Assembly: GCA_963763305.1 (NCBI GenBank)
Contig: CAVXNP010000001.1
Coordinates: 372,001-436,000 of the forward strand
Reading direction: 5' to 3'
From: CAVXNP01 sp963763305
GTDB taxonomy: Bacteria; Pseudomonadota; Gammaproteobacteria; Xanthomonadales; Rhodanobacteraceae
DNA: 64,000 nt
The position numbers and the translations under genes were made by a program. The notes below the pieces were generated by a model, which had not been told where the DNA came from, searched no databases, and was given only the letters and a program-made list of their open reading frames with translations. This document shows, in pieces, positions 18,195 to 27,993 of the stretch. How positions within the stretch are numbered: position 1 is the first letter of the stretch; each line of letters starts with the position of its first letter.

Positions 18195-18833
18195 TCATCG
18201 CGGATCGACCCAGCAGCAGATAGCCGCCGCGCTGGTCCGGTGCGCGCACCGCCTGCACGCGATAGGGCGACAGGCTCCGGCTATACGGCGACCACTCGCG
18301 TAGGCGGCCGCCCAGGGTGCCGCCGCCTGCTGGCTGTAGACGCGAGGCGATGCTGGTTGCTCAGCCACGGCGGCAACGGCAGCCGGCGTGGCCGGTGCGG
18401 CTGCGGACGCGGCCGCCACGGCACGCTGCTGGCGCGTCGGCGGCGATGCGCGCGACACCTGCGCGCCGTGCCGTCGTCCGGCAGGCTGCACCAGGGTCAG
18501 CGGGCCACGCGCCACGCCGGCGGCGATCGCACCGCCGGCGGACCAGCGCAGCCAGGCCCGCCGCGGCATGCGCAGCGGTCGCGGCCGGCCGGCCCGAGGC
18601 GCGGCGGTCTCCTGCTCGAGCGCCTGCATCACGCGTTCGGCGAAGCCCGCCGAGGCCAGCGGCGGAATCGCCGCGCAGGCCCTCACGGCCCACGTGGTAG
18701 CTGGACCAGGTATCGCGCAGCTCGGCGTCGTGCTCGAGCGCGGCGCAGCAGGAAGCGCAACCTCGATCGAGCTGGCCAGTTCGACCGTCGGAAAGCTGGT
18801 GGCGGACAGGTTTTCGCGGTGGGCTTCGTTCAT
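18195..18833 (-). CDS. rseA: Anti-sigma-E factor, RseA/MucA type (frameshifted)
   Basis: Inner-membrane protein that holds RpoE inactive until cleaved under envelope stress. After MNEAHRENLSA, the RseA_N-like stretch HDAELRDTWSSYHVGRE is readable in a shifted frame, then FAERVMQALEQE, a single hydrophobic segment near LRWSAGGAIAAGVA, and an Ala-rich periplasmic tail. One extra base near the end hides a GGYLLLG-type ending just before the TGA at 18195. Several frame changes occur. Its start lies 1 bp past the rpoE stop. No RseB gene is seen between it and mucD. Confidence 0.75.
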   Translation of the reverse strand: MNEAHRENLSATSFPTVELASSIEVALPAAPRSSTTPSCAIPGPATTWAVRACAAIPPLASAGFAERVMQALEQETAAPRAGRPRPLRMPRRAWLRWSAGGAIAAGVARGPLTLVQPAGRRHGAQVSRASPPTRQQRAVAAASAAAPATPAAVAAVAEQPASPRVYSQQAAAPWAAAYASGRRIAGACRPIACRRCAHRTSAAAICCWVDPR

Positions 18834-18834
18834 G

Positions 18835-19430
18835 TCACGATTCCTCGCGATGGGAAAGCAGCGGACGCAATTGCCGGTCGATCGCCTCGCGCGCCCGGAA
18901 GATGCGGGAACGCACGGTGCCGATCGGGCAGTCCATGGCCTCGGCGATCTCCTCGTAGCTGAGACCCGTCCACTTCCCGCAGGGTGATGGCGGTGCGCAG
19001 CTCGTCGGGCAATGCTTGGACAGTGCGGAAACACGGTTTGTTCCATTTCCTCGCGCATCATTTCGCGTTCGGGCGTGGCGTTGTCGTGCAGGCGCTCGGC
19101 GGCGGGACCGTACACGCGCATCCTCGACCGCGATGTCGTCGGCCGGCGGGCGCCGACCGCATCGCCACCAGGTGGTTCTTGGCGGTGTTGACGGCGATCT
19201 TGTACATCCAGGTGTAGAACGCGCTGTCGCCGCGGAACGAGCCGATCGCCCGCCAGGCCCGCACGAAGGCCTCCTGCGCCACGTCCTCGCACTCGCTGCG
19301 AGTCGGAGACATAGCGCGAGATCAGCCCGATCACCTTGTGCTGGTACTTGCGCACCAGCAGGTCGAACGCGCGCCTGTCGCCGTTCTGTACGCGCTCGAC
19401 CAGCGCGCGGTCCAGTTCGTTCTCGCCCAT
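18835..19430 (-). CDS. rpoE: Extracytoplasmic sigma factor RpoE (frameshifted)
   Basis: ECF sigma factor for envelope stress. Region 2 begins MGENELDRALVERVQNGD and RAFDLLVRKYQHKV, continues with EDVAQEAFVRAWRAIGSFRGDSAFYTWMYKIA in another frame, and region 4 reads LSYEEIAEAMDCPIGTVRSRIFRARE. Extra single bases are clear at 18965-18967 and 19029-19031, with others near 19110, 19145 and 19310. The repaired length is about 197 residues, standard for RpoE. It is coupled to rseA. The promoter region is not resolvable because the preceding sequence is also error-rich. Confidence 0.9.
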
Positions 19431-19594
19431 GCCGGGCCCATCTCCTCTGCGTAAGTGCCACAGCTGCGCTCGGATCCGCCGGATGGATCTCGCCCGGCAT
19501 CGACAAGCGCGCCGCAGGCGCAAGTTCGAGTCCGCTTGGCCTTTTCGTGCCGGCACGGCGCGACCGAGGCCATCGAGACCGCCCGTCCGGGCAG

Positions 19595-22199
19595 TTATGG
19601 GGCCGCCACGGTCGGCACGTCAAGCCGCGGCTGGTACTGTCGCCGGAGCCGCCGAACAGGCGCTGGCGCTCGGCCAGCATGCGCTCGAAAGCCTGGGTGC
19701 GGCAGCGGGCGGCAGAACAGGTAGCCCTGCAGCTCGTCGCAATGGTTGTCGCGCAGGAACTGCAGGTGCGGCTCGATTTCCACGCCCTCGGCCACCACGT
19801 CGCGGTTGAGGCTGTGCGCCATGTCGATGGTGGCGCTGCACGATGGCCTCGTCGTCCGGATCGACGCCGATGTTGCGCACGAAGCTCTGGTCGATCTTGA
19901 TGCGGTCGCGCCGGCAGCTTGCGCAGGTAATCCAGCGACGCCTGCGCCGGTGCCGAAATCGTCGATGGCGATACTGGCAGCCGAGCCGGTGCAGCCGTCG
20001 CAGGTTCTCGATCAGGTTGGGCACCGACTTGATGCTGATGCTCTCGGTGACCTCCAACTCCAGCAGCGCCGGGTCCAGTCCGCTGTCCGCTCGAGTGCCT
20101 CGGCGACGGTACTGCAGCAGGCTCCGGCTGGCATCAGCTGCATCGCCGACAGGTTCACGCCCACCCGCAGGCGCAGGCCGTAACTCGCTGCTCGCCAGGC
20201 CTGGGCATGCTCGCAGGCGGTGCGCAGCACCCACTCGCCGATGCCGACGATCAGGCCGGTTTCCTCGGCCAGCGGGATGAAGAACCCGGGGCTGATCATG
20301 CCCAGTTCCGGATGGTCCCAGCGCACCAGCGCCTCCATGCCGACGATGTCCTCGCTGGCTGCACGTCGATCTGCGGCTGGTAGATACACCCGCAGCTCGC
20401 CGTTGTCCTCGGCCTGGCGCAGGTTGGTCTCCAGCGGCGACGTCCTGCTGCTGCGCTTGCTCGCGGACCACCTCGTACGACCTGGTAGTTGTTGCGGCCC
20501 GATGCCCTTGGCGTTGTACATCGCCACGTCCGCGTGCTTGAGCAGGTTTCGGCGGCGGTGGCGTCGTCGGGATAGAAACTCACGCCGATCGACGCGGTGA
20601 TGCGCAGCTCGGTTGCCGTCGGCCAGGGTCAGCGGCGGCTTCCATCAGCTCGACGATCTTCTCGGCGATGCGCAGGACGTCGTCGTTCTGGATGATGTGG
20701 CGCAGGATCACGGTGAACTCGTCGCCGGCGTAGCGGGCCACCGTGTCCGAGCGCGCGGATGCTGCTTGCGCAGGCGCTGGGTCACGGCATTGAGTACCTG
20801 GTCGCCGACCGCATGGCCGCAGCGAATCGTTGATGTTCCTTGAAACGGTCCAGGTCCACGAACAGCACCGCGAACATCTCGCCGGTGCGGTGCGCCTCGC
20901 GCATGATGGTATCCAGGCGATCGTTGAACAGCAGCCGGTTGGGCAGGCCGGTCAGGCGTCGATGCAGGCCTTCGGCGCGCGCCCTGCTCGCGGGTGTTGC
21001 GCAATTCCAGGTCGATGCGCGAAGCGCGCCGCGGCGCAACGCAGCAGCGGCTCGATGATGCCCATGTCGCCCCAGCGTGCGCGGCTGCCGGCGACCAGCG
21101 CGCCGAGCACGGTGCGGCGCTCGTCGAACAGCGGCAACGCCGCGAAGCTGGCCAGCTGCAGTTGCTGGATCAGCTTGTCGTCCGGGGCCAGTCCGGTCGC
21201 GTCGGCCGGGAACAGCAGGGTGCGGCCCTCGAAGACCTTGCGCAGCGAAGTCTGCTGGCCCAGCGCCGGCCATTCCTGCTCGTCACCGCGCCACAGTTGC
21301 GCCAGCTGGGTGGGCAGGCCGCTGCCGTCCTCGGGACGGGCCGACCACAGGGCCAGGTAATCCAGGCCCAGTTCGTCCAGCAACAGCCGAACGGCCACTT
21401 TCTGGGTGTCGATCCCGGTGGCGGCCGCGAAGATGCGTGAAAGCAGATTGAGCGCCGCCTCGGCCGAAACATCGGCACGATCGCTGCGGAACAGCAGGGC
21501 GATGGCCTCGCCGCCGACGTACCGGATCCGTCGCGCGCTGGCCTGGCCGGTGTCGGCGCCGTCGATGGAGCGACGATGGCATGCATACCAGCGTCGGTCC
21601 GCCTGTTCCAGCACATGCGCCGCCTCGATGCCTTCGAAGGCCAGCACTTCCTGCAGCCTGCGGCCCGGCCAGCGCTCGCGCTCCAACCGGCTGTGGCGGG
21701 CCACCGCCGGGCTGACCTCCAGCACGCAGCCGCTGGCCGGGTTGACCACCAGCCATTCACTGTCGGTCTCCTCGAAGGCGAACCGGTGGAAGTCGGTCGG
21801 CCCGCCGCCCGGCTGACTGGCCGGCGCCACCGACTGCTGCCAGCGCACCACCAGCTCCCGCTCCACCTGCGACGCGTACAGCCAGCCGGAAACATCCTCG
21901 GGCAACTGCATCGGGGTGACCGTGGCCTCGTCCGCCAGTACCGCGATCAGCGGGGCCTCGGCGCAGGCCGGAATCCGCCGCAGCTGTTCGCAATGGGCCT
22001 GCGCGTCGCTGGCGTCCGCGCCGAACACCAGCACGATCAACATCAACGGACCGCGGCCATCGAGCAGGATCTGCGCATGCGGCAGGCCACGGGCGGTGTG
22101 GATGGTCGAGTGCCCCTCGGCGTCGAGCACGTCGAAGACCGCCCGGCGCACGTCGCGCTGCGGAGCCACCACCAGGATGCCGGCGGTGTCCGGGACCAT
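19595..22199 (-). CDS. Multidomain c-di-GMP protein: receiver-like, PAS, GAF, GGDEF, EAL (frameshifted)
   Basis: From MVPDTAGILVV: a receiver-like domain (about 1-120), a PAS-like segment (WLVVNPASGCVLEVSP), a GAF domain (from about LLSRIFAAATGI to ALVAGSRARWG), then a GGDEF domain (LTGLPNRLLFNDRL, FVDLDRFKE, active-site variant YAGDEF) and an EAL domain (GMEALVRWDHPELG, PLAEETGLI, RIKIDQSFV, VAEGVE). The signature residues for c-di-GMP hydrolysis are present. The first 1.2 kb (22199-21010) is clean; the GGDEF/EAL part has many single-base frame changes, and the stop at 19595 is the best-fitting of several. It follows an unknown gene with a 20-bp gap. Confidence 0.8.
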
Positions 22200-22218
22200 C
22201 GCTTGCGGCTCGTTCACC

Positions 22219-22713
22219 TCAGCAGACCCAGCGACCGTCGCGCAGACGCGGTCGCGAGGCGCCATCGGGTTGCCCGCGCAGCCGCACTGCCGAACTGCCC
22301 AGGTGATCGACCAGCGCAGCCGGTGCCTCAAGCAGCACCACCCGCCGCACGTGTCCGGTCGGCTGCCGTGACAACTGGCGCAGCAAGGTGCTTTCCATCG
22401 CCGAGAGCGGCAGTTCCAGCCCCGACACCAGGTAGATCCCGAAATGCATGCTTTGCTGCATGTAGCGCAGCGCCGCGCCCAGCCGCTGGCAGTCCGGCAC
22501 CCGTGCATGGGGATCGCGCAGGTTGCCCAGGCCCTGGTCCGGCTGCCACAGGTAGACGGCCTGCCCGCTGTGCCGGGCGATGGCCCGGAACTGCTCCACC
22601 AGCACCTGGCTGTCCCCGCCTTCGAGCACGATCAGGCCGCCCTGCGCGGCAAGGATACGTTTGAACAGATCGGCCCCGGCCTGGGGCGGCGTGGAAACCG
22701 TCGGTGAATTCAT
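22219..22713 (-). CDS. Unknown 164-residue protein coupled to the c-di-GMP gene
   Basis: MNSPTVSTPPQ leads into a soluble alpha/beta-looking protein: GGLIVLEGGDSQVLVEQF, GQAVYLWQPDQGLGNL, SMHFGIYLVSG, VRRVVLLEAPAALVD. There is no signal peptide or membrane segment, and no motif I can name. It may be a partner or ligand-sensing subunit of the downstream GGDEF/EAL protein, because its TGA overlaps a possible GTG start of that gene (TGAGGTG at 22215-22221). A TTG start 36 bp upstream is possible. Codon use is like its neighbours and the frame is unbroken. Confidence 0.6.
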   Translation of the reverse strand: MNSPTVSTPPQAGADLFKRILAAQGGLIVLEGGDSQVLVEQFRAIARHSGQAVYLWQPDQGLGNLRDPHARVPDCQRLGAALRYMQQSMHFGIYLVSGLELPLSAMESTLLRQLSRQPTGHVRRVVLLEAPAALVDHLGSSAVRLRGQPDGASRPRLRDGRWVC

Positions 22714-22891
22714 CTTCACGTACGTTACGCAGTCCCCGACGAAGCGCAATAGGCACGCCTCATATTAGGCACACCTGCCGCCTCAATCTGGGCGGGGCGA
22801 CGCAGTTTGGAACGGCCACCGGCTCCGTCTCGCATTCAACGCGGCACAGCGGTATGGTTCAGGGCCTCTTCGGCCACTCCCAGACATCGCC

Positions 22892-24955
22892 ATGTTCGAA
22901 GGACTTCGTTTCAACCACTGGAAACCGAGCGTGGATTCGAGCGGCATTGCCACGCTCAGCCTCGACCGTGCCGACAGCAGCGTCAACGCGCTCTCGCGCG
23001 CGGTGCTGGACGAACTGGCCCAGATGATCGAACGGCTTGCCATCGAGAAGCCGACAGGCGTCATCCTGCACTCGGCCAAGCCGTCCGGTTTCGCCGTCGG
23101 TGCCGACATCAAGGAGTTCGTGGAGTACGCCCGCCAGGGCTCGGTGCTGGAGAACATCCAGCGCGGCCAGCAGATCTTCGAGTCGCTGGCACGGCTACCC
23201 TGTCCCACCGTGGCCGCGGTGCACGGCGCCTGCATGGGTGGCGGCACCGAGTTGATCCTGGCCTGCCGCCAGCGCGTCGCCGTCGACGACGACAAGACCC
23301 GCATCGCGCTGCCGGAGGTGATGCTCGGCATTCACCCGGGCTGGGGCGGCACCGCGCGCCTGCCTCGATTGATCGGCGCCACCGAGGCCCTGCCGCTGAT
23401 GCTCACCGGCAAGTCGTTGTCGGCGCGACGCGCGCTGGCGCTGGGCGTGGTCGACCGCGTGGCCAGCGCCGACGAGTTGCTGGCGACCGCGCGGCAGATG
23501 ATTGCCCGGCCGCACCAGCGTCCGCTGGGCCAGCGCGCCAAGGCCTGGGCCAGCAACCTGTGGCCGGTACGCCAGGCGATGGCGCCGATGGTGATCAAGC
23601 AGACCGCCGCCAAGGTCCGCAAGGAACACTACCCGGCCCCGTTTGCGCTGATCGAGGTATGGAAGCGCGGCGGCTCCGGCATCCAGCAGCGGCTGAAGCT
23701 GGAGGCGCGCTCTGTCGCCCGGCTGGCGCAGACGCCGACCGCGCACAACCTGATCCGCGTCTTCCTGCTGCAGGAGCGGCTCAAGGGCCAGGGCGGCGGC
23801 ACCGACCCGGCGATCCGCCGCGTGCACGTGGTCGGCGCCGGCGTGATGGGGGGCGACATTGCCGCCTGGGCGGCACTGAAGGGGTTCGACGTGACCCTGC
23901 AGGACCGCGAGATGAAATTCGTCCAGCCGGCACTGGACCGCGCCCGCGCCTATTACGAGAAGAAGCTCAAGCAGCCGGACAAGGTGCAGGCGGCCATGGG
24001 CCGGTTGCGCGCCGACATCGAGGGGAGCGGCGTGGCCAGCGCCGACCTGGCGATCGAGGCGATCTACGAGAACGCCGAGGCCAAGCGCGCGCTGTACGCG
24101 ACCATCGAACCGCAGTTCCAGGCCGACGAGATCCTGGCCAGCAATACCTCCAGCATTCCGCTGGACGAATTGCGTGAGGGACTCCAGGCGCCGCAGCGCT
24201 TCCTGGGCCTGCACTTCTTCAACCCGGTGGCGCAGATGCCCCTGGTCGAAGTGGTACGCCACGACCAGCTCGATGCCACCGTGGAGAAGCGCGCGCTGGC
24301 GTTCTGCAAGGCCATCGGCAAGTTGCCGGTGGCGGTCAAGGGCACCCCCGGCTTCCTGGTCAACCGGATCCTGATGCCCTACCTGCTCGAGGCACTGCGC
24401 CTGTACAGCGAGGGCGTGCCCGGGCCGGTGCTGGACCGCGAGGCGAAGGCGTTCGGCATGCCGATGGGGCCAATCGAGCTGGCCGACACGGTGGGCCTGG
24501 ACGTGTGCGCCTCGGTCGGCCGGGAGCTGGCCCCGTTCCTGGGGCTGGAGCTGCCGCCCGGCCTGGAGCTGGAGGAAGGCAAGCGCGGCAAGAAGGACGG
24601 CCAGGGTCTGTACATCTGGCAGGACGGCAAGCCGCAGAAGCCCGAAGTGGACCCGGACTACACCGCCCCCGCGGACGTGCAGGCGCGGATGATCCTGCCG
24701 ATGGTCAACGAAGCGGTGGCCTGCCTGGCCGACGGCGTGGTCGACGATGCCGACCTGCTCGACGCCGGCGTGATCTTCGGTACCGGCTTCGCCCCGTTCC
24801 GCGGCGGCCCGATCCAGTACGTGCGCAGCCAGGGTGCCGACGCGCTGCGCGAACAACTGGTGCAACTGGCCGCCCGCCATGGCGAGCGCTTCATGCCGAA
24901 GCAGGGCTGGGACTCCCCCGCGCTGACCGCACAACCGGACACCACCGCCGCCTGA
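22892..24955 (+). CDS. Enoyl-CoA hydratase / 3-hydroxyacyl-CoA dehydrogenase (FadB/FadJ-like)
   Basis: A 687-residue bifunctional fatty-acid beta-oxidation enzyme. The N-terminal crotonase domain contains KPSGFAVGADIKEF, HGACMGGGTELILAC and the catalytic-Glu region LPEVMLGIHPGWGGTARLPR. A Rossmann domain starts at VHVVGAGVMGGDIAAW (about 310), followed by SNTSSIPL, GLHFFNPVAQMPLVEVV and the dehydrogenase C-terminal domains (GFLVNRILMPYL, FRGGPIQYV). No thiolase gene follows, unlike a fadBA operon, so the thiolase partner is elsewhere. The frame is unbroken. Confidence 0.93.
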   Translation: MFEGLRFNHWKPSVDSSGIATLSLDRADSSVNALSRAVLDELAQMIERLAIEKPTGVILHSAKPSGFAVGADIKEFVEYARQGSVLENIQRGQQIFESLARLPCPTVAAVHGACMGGGTELILACRQRVAVDDDKTRIALPEVMLGIHPGWGGTARLPRLIGATEALPLMLTGKSLSARRALALGVVDRVASADELLATARQMIARPHQRPLGQRAKAWASNLWPVRQAMAPMVIKQTAAKVRKEHYPAPFALIEVWKRGGSGIQQRLKLEARSVARLAQTPTAHNLIRVFLLQERLKGQGGGTDPAIRRVHVVGAGVMGGDIAAWAALKGFDVTLQDREMKFVQPALDRARAYYEKKLKQPDKVQAAMGRLRADIEGSGVASADLAIEAIYENAEAKRALYATIEPQFQADEILASNTSSIPLDELREGLQAPQRFLGLHFFNPVAQMPLVEVVRHDQLDATVEKRALAFCKAIGKLPVAVKGTPGFLVNRILMPYLLEALRLYSEGVPGPVLDREAKAFGMPMGPIELADTVGLDVCASVGRELAPFLGLELPPGLELEEGKRGKKDGQGLYIWQDGKPQKPEVDPDYTAPADVQARMILPMVNEAVACLADGVVDDADLLDAGVIFGTGFAPFRGGPIQYVRSQGADALREQLVQLAARHGERFMPKQGWDSPALTAQPDTTAA

Positions 24956-25230
24956 CCTCCCTCTCGCCGAGGCGGCCGCACCGCCTCGGCCACACCGCCT
25001 CGCCAACACAAGGCGCTGGCGTGAGCGCCTGCCGCGCGATGTTGGGGCTCGCATGCACTCACCCCAAACCTGGGGGGGCTCACCAGCAACAAGGCACCGG
25101 GTCCTGGCCCGCACCGGGAGGGCGGTGAGGCGCATCGAGTCGCCGGGAGCCGCTCCACGAAGCGATGCACAGCGAGCCGTCACCCCGTCCCTTCGGGAGT
25201 CGAGCGGGACGGGACGACAAGGCCCGCAGG

Positions 25231-25253
25231 GGAACGGGCACGACGCCCGTTCC
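25231..25253. terminator. Hairpin with T-tail in the fadB-DUF2058 spacer
   Basis: GGAACGGGC, a five-base loop and GCCCGTTCC form a perfect 9-bp stem followed by TTTT on the plus strand, fitting an intrinsic terminator or REP stem about 275 bp after the beta-oxidation gene. Confidence 0.5.
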
Positions 25254-25350
25254 TTTTCGTCAGGACAGATGTCCTGTCGAAAAGCCCGGCCTAGCCCGCG
25301 TGCCCGTAGCGCCGCAGGTGCGGAGGGACGACGGACGCAGGGTGCCCTTC

Positions 25351-25483
25351 TCTTTACTCCAGGCATCCTGCCTTCCGCCCTTCGGGCCGGCTTCGCCGTT
25401 CGCGCCGCTCCTGCGGCGCAGTGGTTACTTTCTCTTACTCCGGGCATGCTGCCCTCCGCCCTGCGGGCCAGCTGCGCTGTTCG
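25351..25483. repeat. Imperfect direct repeat, two copies of about 52 bp
   Basis: 25351-25403 and 25432-25483 share the pattern TCTTTACTCC-AGGCATCCTGCC-TTCCGCCCT-CGGGCC-GCT-CGC-GTTCGC with scattered substitutions. Both lie in the non-coding spacer. Confidence 0.6.
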
Positions 25484-25669
25484 CCCGCGCTCCAGACGCG
25501 GTCGTGGGCAAGCAAGAGAAAGTGACTCGGCGTCCGCAAGGACGTCGAAAGCTCTGACGGCAACGACTAGCGGCGAAGCGCGGGATTCCAGCCTACGCCG
25601 GGATGCCGGCGAGCGGGCCCGACTCCGCGCCAGCTCCACCCGCAAGAAGCGAAGCGCTACCCGAACCGG

Positions 25670-26254
25670 CTACCACATCAGGTCGTCGGGCACCCCATCC
25701 TCGCCGACACCACCCTCGCTGCCCGGCTCGACCAGCAAAGCCACCGGGTGGGGGTCGATGGCGCGCACCTGTTCGGCCAGCTCACGCCCCACCAGCAGGT
25801 AGCGTCCGCCCTGCTGGATCACCCCCAGCTCGCCGGCGTTGAGCGCGGCCAGCTGGGCGGCATCGACGTAGATGCGCCGGATCTTGCCGCCGTACTCGAA
25901 GTGGCGGGGCTGATCGGCATCGGGCTTGTTCAGTGCCTTGCCTTCGAGCAGGCGCTGGACCTTTGCCTTGTTCTCGCGCTTGATGCGTGCCTGCTCGGCG
26001 GCCTCGCGCTCGGCCCGGCGGCGCTCCTGGGCCTCGACCTGGGACCGGATGGCATAAGCCTTGGCCAGGTCGATTTCCTCCTGACTGCGGGAGGCCGGCG
26101 GCCGGCCCGACGAGGGCTTGCCGCCACCACGGTTGTTACCACTGCTGGCATTGCCAGGCTTGCCCGGGTGACGCTTGGCAGACGCCTTCGCCGGTTCGCG
26201 GACAGGCGGCTTGATACCCAGCTTCAGCAATTGGTCGCGGAGGGAATCCACCAT
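25670..26254 (-). CDS. DUF2058 family protein (YaiL-like)
   Basis: A 194-residue nucleoprotein-like cytoplasmic protein. It opens MVDSLRDQLLKLGI and has a Lys/Pro/Gly/Ser-rich disordered linker (about 20-60), a charged coiled coil (AEREAAEQARIKRENKAKVQRLLE), and a folded C-terminal part with RHFEYGGKIRRIYVDAAQ and GRYLLVGRELAEQV. This is the standard DUF2058 arrangement. No biochemical function is established. slyX and the UDP-glucose dehydrogenase gene lie upstream on the same strand. Confidence 0.88.
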   Translation of the reverse strand: MVDSLRDQLLKLGIKPPVREPAKASAKRHPGKPGNASSGNNRGGGKPSSGRPPASRSQEEIDLAKAYAIRSQVEAQERRRAEREAAEQARIKRENKAKVQRLLEGKALNKPDADQPRHFEYGGKIRRIYVDAAQLAALNAGELGVIQQGGRYLLVGRELAEQVRAIDPHPVALLVEPGSEGGVGEDGVPDDLMW

Positions 26255-26286
26255 GACGGACGGTCCAGAAAATGAGAAATGCAGAA

Positions 26287-26511
26287 TCAGTAGTGGGGCG
26301 GAGTCTCGTCCTGCGGGTCGCTACCCTGCGAGACGCGCACCGAGGCCAGCTCGCTGCGCAGGTCGCGCAGCATGCGTTCCAGCATGGCGATGCGGACCGC
26401 CTGCTCGGCGTCGGCCGAAGCCAGCGCATTGACCGTGTCGTCGATGAAGGTCAGACGCACCTCCAGCTCGTTGAGCCGCTGCGCCAGCTCTCCCGGGTCG
26501 AGATCGCTCAT
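26287..26511 (-). CDS. slyX: SlyX-family coiled-coil protein
   Basis: A 74-residue protein: LAQRLNELEVRLTFIDDTVNALA followed by heptad-like LERMLRDLRSEL and a PPHY C-terminal end, the SlyX signature. Function is unknown; it is a predicted coiled-coil dimer. Its start overlaps the end of the UDP-glucose dehydrogenase gene by 4 bp (ATGA), so the two are translationally coupled. Confidence 0.9.
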   Translation of the reverse strand: MSDLDPGELAQRLNELEVRLTFIDDTVNALASADAEQAVRIAMLERMLRDLRSELASVRVSQGSDPQDETPPHY

Positions 26512-27851
26512 GCAGGCTGCCGCAAGCTGCGGCCACGCCCGATGCCGTAGTAGGCCAGCCCGGCCTGCTCCACCGTCTCCGGCTCGTACAGGTTGCGGCC
26601 GTCGAAGATGACCGGCTGGTTGAGTGTGTCGCGAATACGCACCAGGTCAGGACTCCGAAAGACCTTCCACTCGGTCACGATCACCAGCGCATCGGCACCG
26701 TCAAGGACGTCGTAGGCGTGCTCGCACAGCACCAGATCGTCGCGCTCGCCGTACAGCCGGCGGGTTTCGTCCGCCGCCTCCGGATCGAACGCGCGCACCC
26801 TGGCACCAGCCTGCCACAGTGCTTCCATCAGGCGCCGGCTGGACGCCTCGCGCATGTCGTCGGTGTTCGGCTTGAACGCAAGCCCCCACAGCGCCACCGT
26901 CCTGCCCTGCAGGTCGCCGTCGAAATGCCGGCTGATCAGCTCGAACAGCTTGCTCTTCTGCGCATGGTTGACCGCCTCCACCGCGCCGAGCAGACGCGCC
27001 TCGTAACCCACCGAATGCGCGGTGCGCTCCAGCGCCTGCACGTCCTTGGGGAAGCACGAGCCGCCATAGCCGGCACCCGGGTAGATGAAGTGGTAGCCGA
27101 TGCGCGGATCCGAACCGATGCCGTGGCGCACGTGCTCGACATCGGCGCCGACCCGCTCGGCGATGTTGGCAATTTCGTTCATGAAACTGATCTTGGTCGC
27201 CAGCATCGCGTTGGCCGCGTACTTGGTCAGCTCGGCCGAGCGCTCGTCCATCACCACCACACGGTCGTGGTTGCGGTTGAACGGCGCGTACAACTTGCGC
27301 AGCACCTCGGTCGCCCGCTCGCTGGAGCTGCCGATGATGATCCGGTCCGGGCGCAGGCAGTCCGCCACCGCATCGCCTTCCTTCAGGAACTCCGGATTGG
27401 AGACCACGTCGAACGGGATCACCGCTCCACGTTCGTGCAGTTCGCCGGCGATCGCCGCGTGCACCCGGTCGGCGGTGCCCACCGGCACGGTCGACTTGTT
27501 TACCACCACGGCGTAGCGGTCGAGCTTCCGGCCGATCGTGCGCGCCACCTCCAGCACGTAGCGCAGGTCGGCGCTGCCGTCCTCGTCCGGCGGCGTGCCC
27601 ACCGCGATGAAGATCACCTCGCCATGGGCGATGCCCTCGGCCGGGTCGGTGGTGAAGTGCAACTGGCCGCTGGCGTGGTTGCGCTGGACGATCGCCTCCA
27701 GCCCCGGCTCGTAGATCGGTACCTCGCCGCGCTTGAGGCGCTCGACCTTGCCCGCGTCGACGTCGACGCAGCACACGTGGTTGCCCATCTCGGCCAGGCA
27801 GGCGCCGGTGACCAGGCCCACGTAACCGGTGCCGAACAGGGTGACTTTCAT
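26508..27851 (-). CDS. ugd: UDP-glucose 6-dehydrogenase
   Basis: NAD-dependent oxidation of UDP-glucose to UDP-glucuronate, a precursor for exopolysaccharide or lipid A modification. The 447-residue protein has the Rossmann motif GTGYVGLVTGACLA (7-20), the active-site Lys210 (SAELTKYAANAML) and catalytic Cys266 in GYGGSCFPKD, and the C-terminal NDP-sugar region FKPNTDDMREA. The start is MKVTLFGTGYVG; upstream in-frame codons are not conserved. Confidence 0.95.
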   Translation of the reverse strand: MKVTLFGTGYVGLVTGACLAEMGNHVCCVDVDAGKVERLKRGEVPIYEPGLEAIVQRNHASGQLHFTTDPAEGIAHGEVIFIAVGTPPDEDGSADLRYVLEVARTIGRKLDRYAVVVNKSTVPVGTADRVHAAIAGELHERGAVIPFDVVSNPEFLKEGDAVADCLRPDRIIIGSSSERATEVLRKLYAPFNRNHDRVVVMDERSAELTKYAANAMLATKISFMNEIANIAERVGADVEHVRHGIGSDPRIGYHFIYPGAGYGGSCFPKDVQALERTAHSVGYEARLLGAVEAVNHAQKSKLFELISRHFDGDLQGRTVALWGLAFKPNTDDMREASSRRLMEALWQAGARVRAFDPEAADETRRLYGERDDLVLCEHAYDVLDGADALVIVTEWKVFRSPDLVRIRDTLNQPVIFDGRNLYEPETVEQAGLAYYGIGRGRSLRQPA

Positions 27852-27940
27852 GATGGCTGCAGATGGTCGTTGAAAAAGGTCGGCCATTCTAGCAGGCCGG
27901 TCGACCACCCGATCGCAGGCAACCCATGCCGGGACAAAAA

Positions 27941-27970
27941 GAAAGGGCGCGAATCGCTTCGCGCCCTTTC
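27941..27970 (-). terminator. Strong intrinsic terminator after the FKBP gene
   Basis: GAAAGGGCGCGAA, TCGC loop, TTCGCGCCCTTTC: a perfect 13-bp stem. On the minus strand it is followed by TTTTTGTCC. Confidence 0.9.
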
Positions 27971-27993
27971 CTGTACAACGGCGGTTGCCGGAC

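Larger units (their letters stand above)
24956..25669. other. Gene-free 714-bp spacer with degenerate repeats
   Basis: No credible coding sequence: open frames here are Arg/Pro/Ala-rich with no motif. It contains a hairpin, an imperfect direct repeat and a pair of inverted AAGAGAAAGT/ACTTTCTCTT boxes (25424-25437 and 25508-25523). From memory, such boxes recur in intergenic DNA of Xanthomonadales and behave like REP-type elements; copy number cannot be tested here. Confidence 0.6.

Noticed and set aside
25053..25802. Open frame of 249 codons in the repeat spacer
   Set aside because: It is made of repeat sequence, is Arg/Ala/Pro-rich, and overlaps the DUF2058 gene end.
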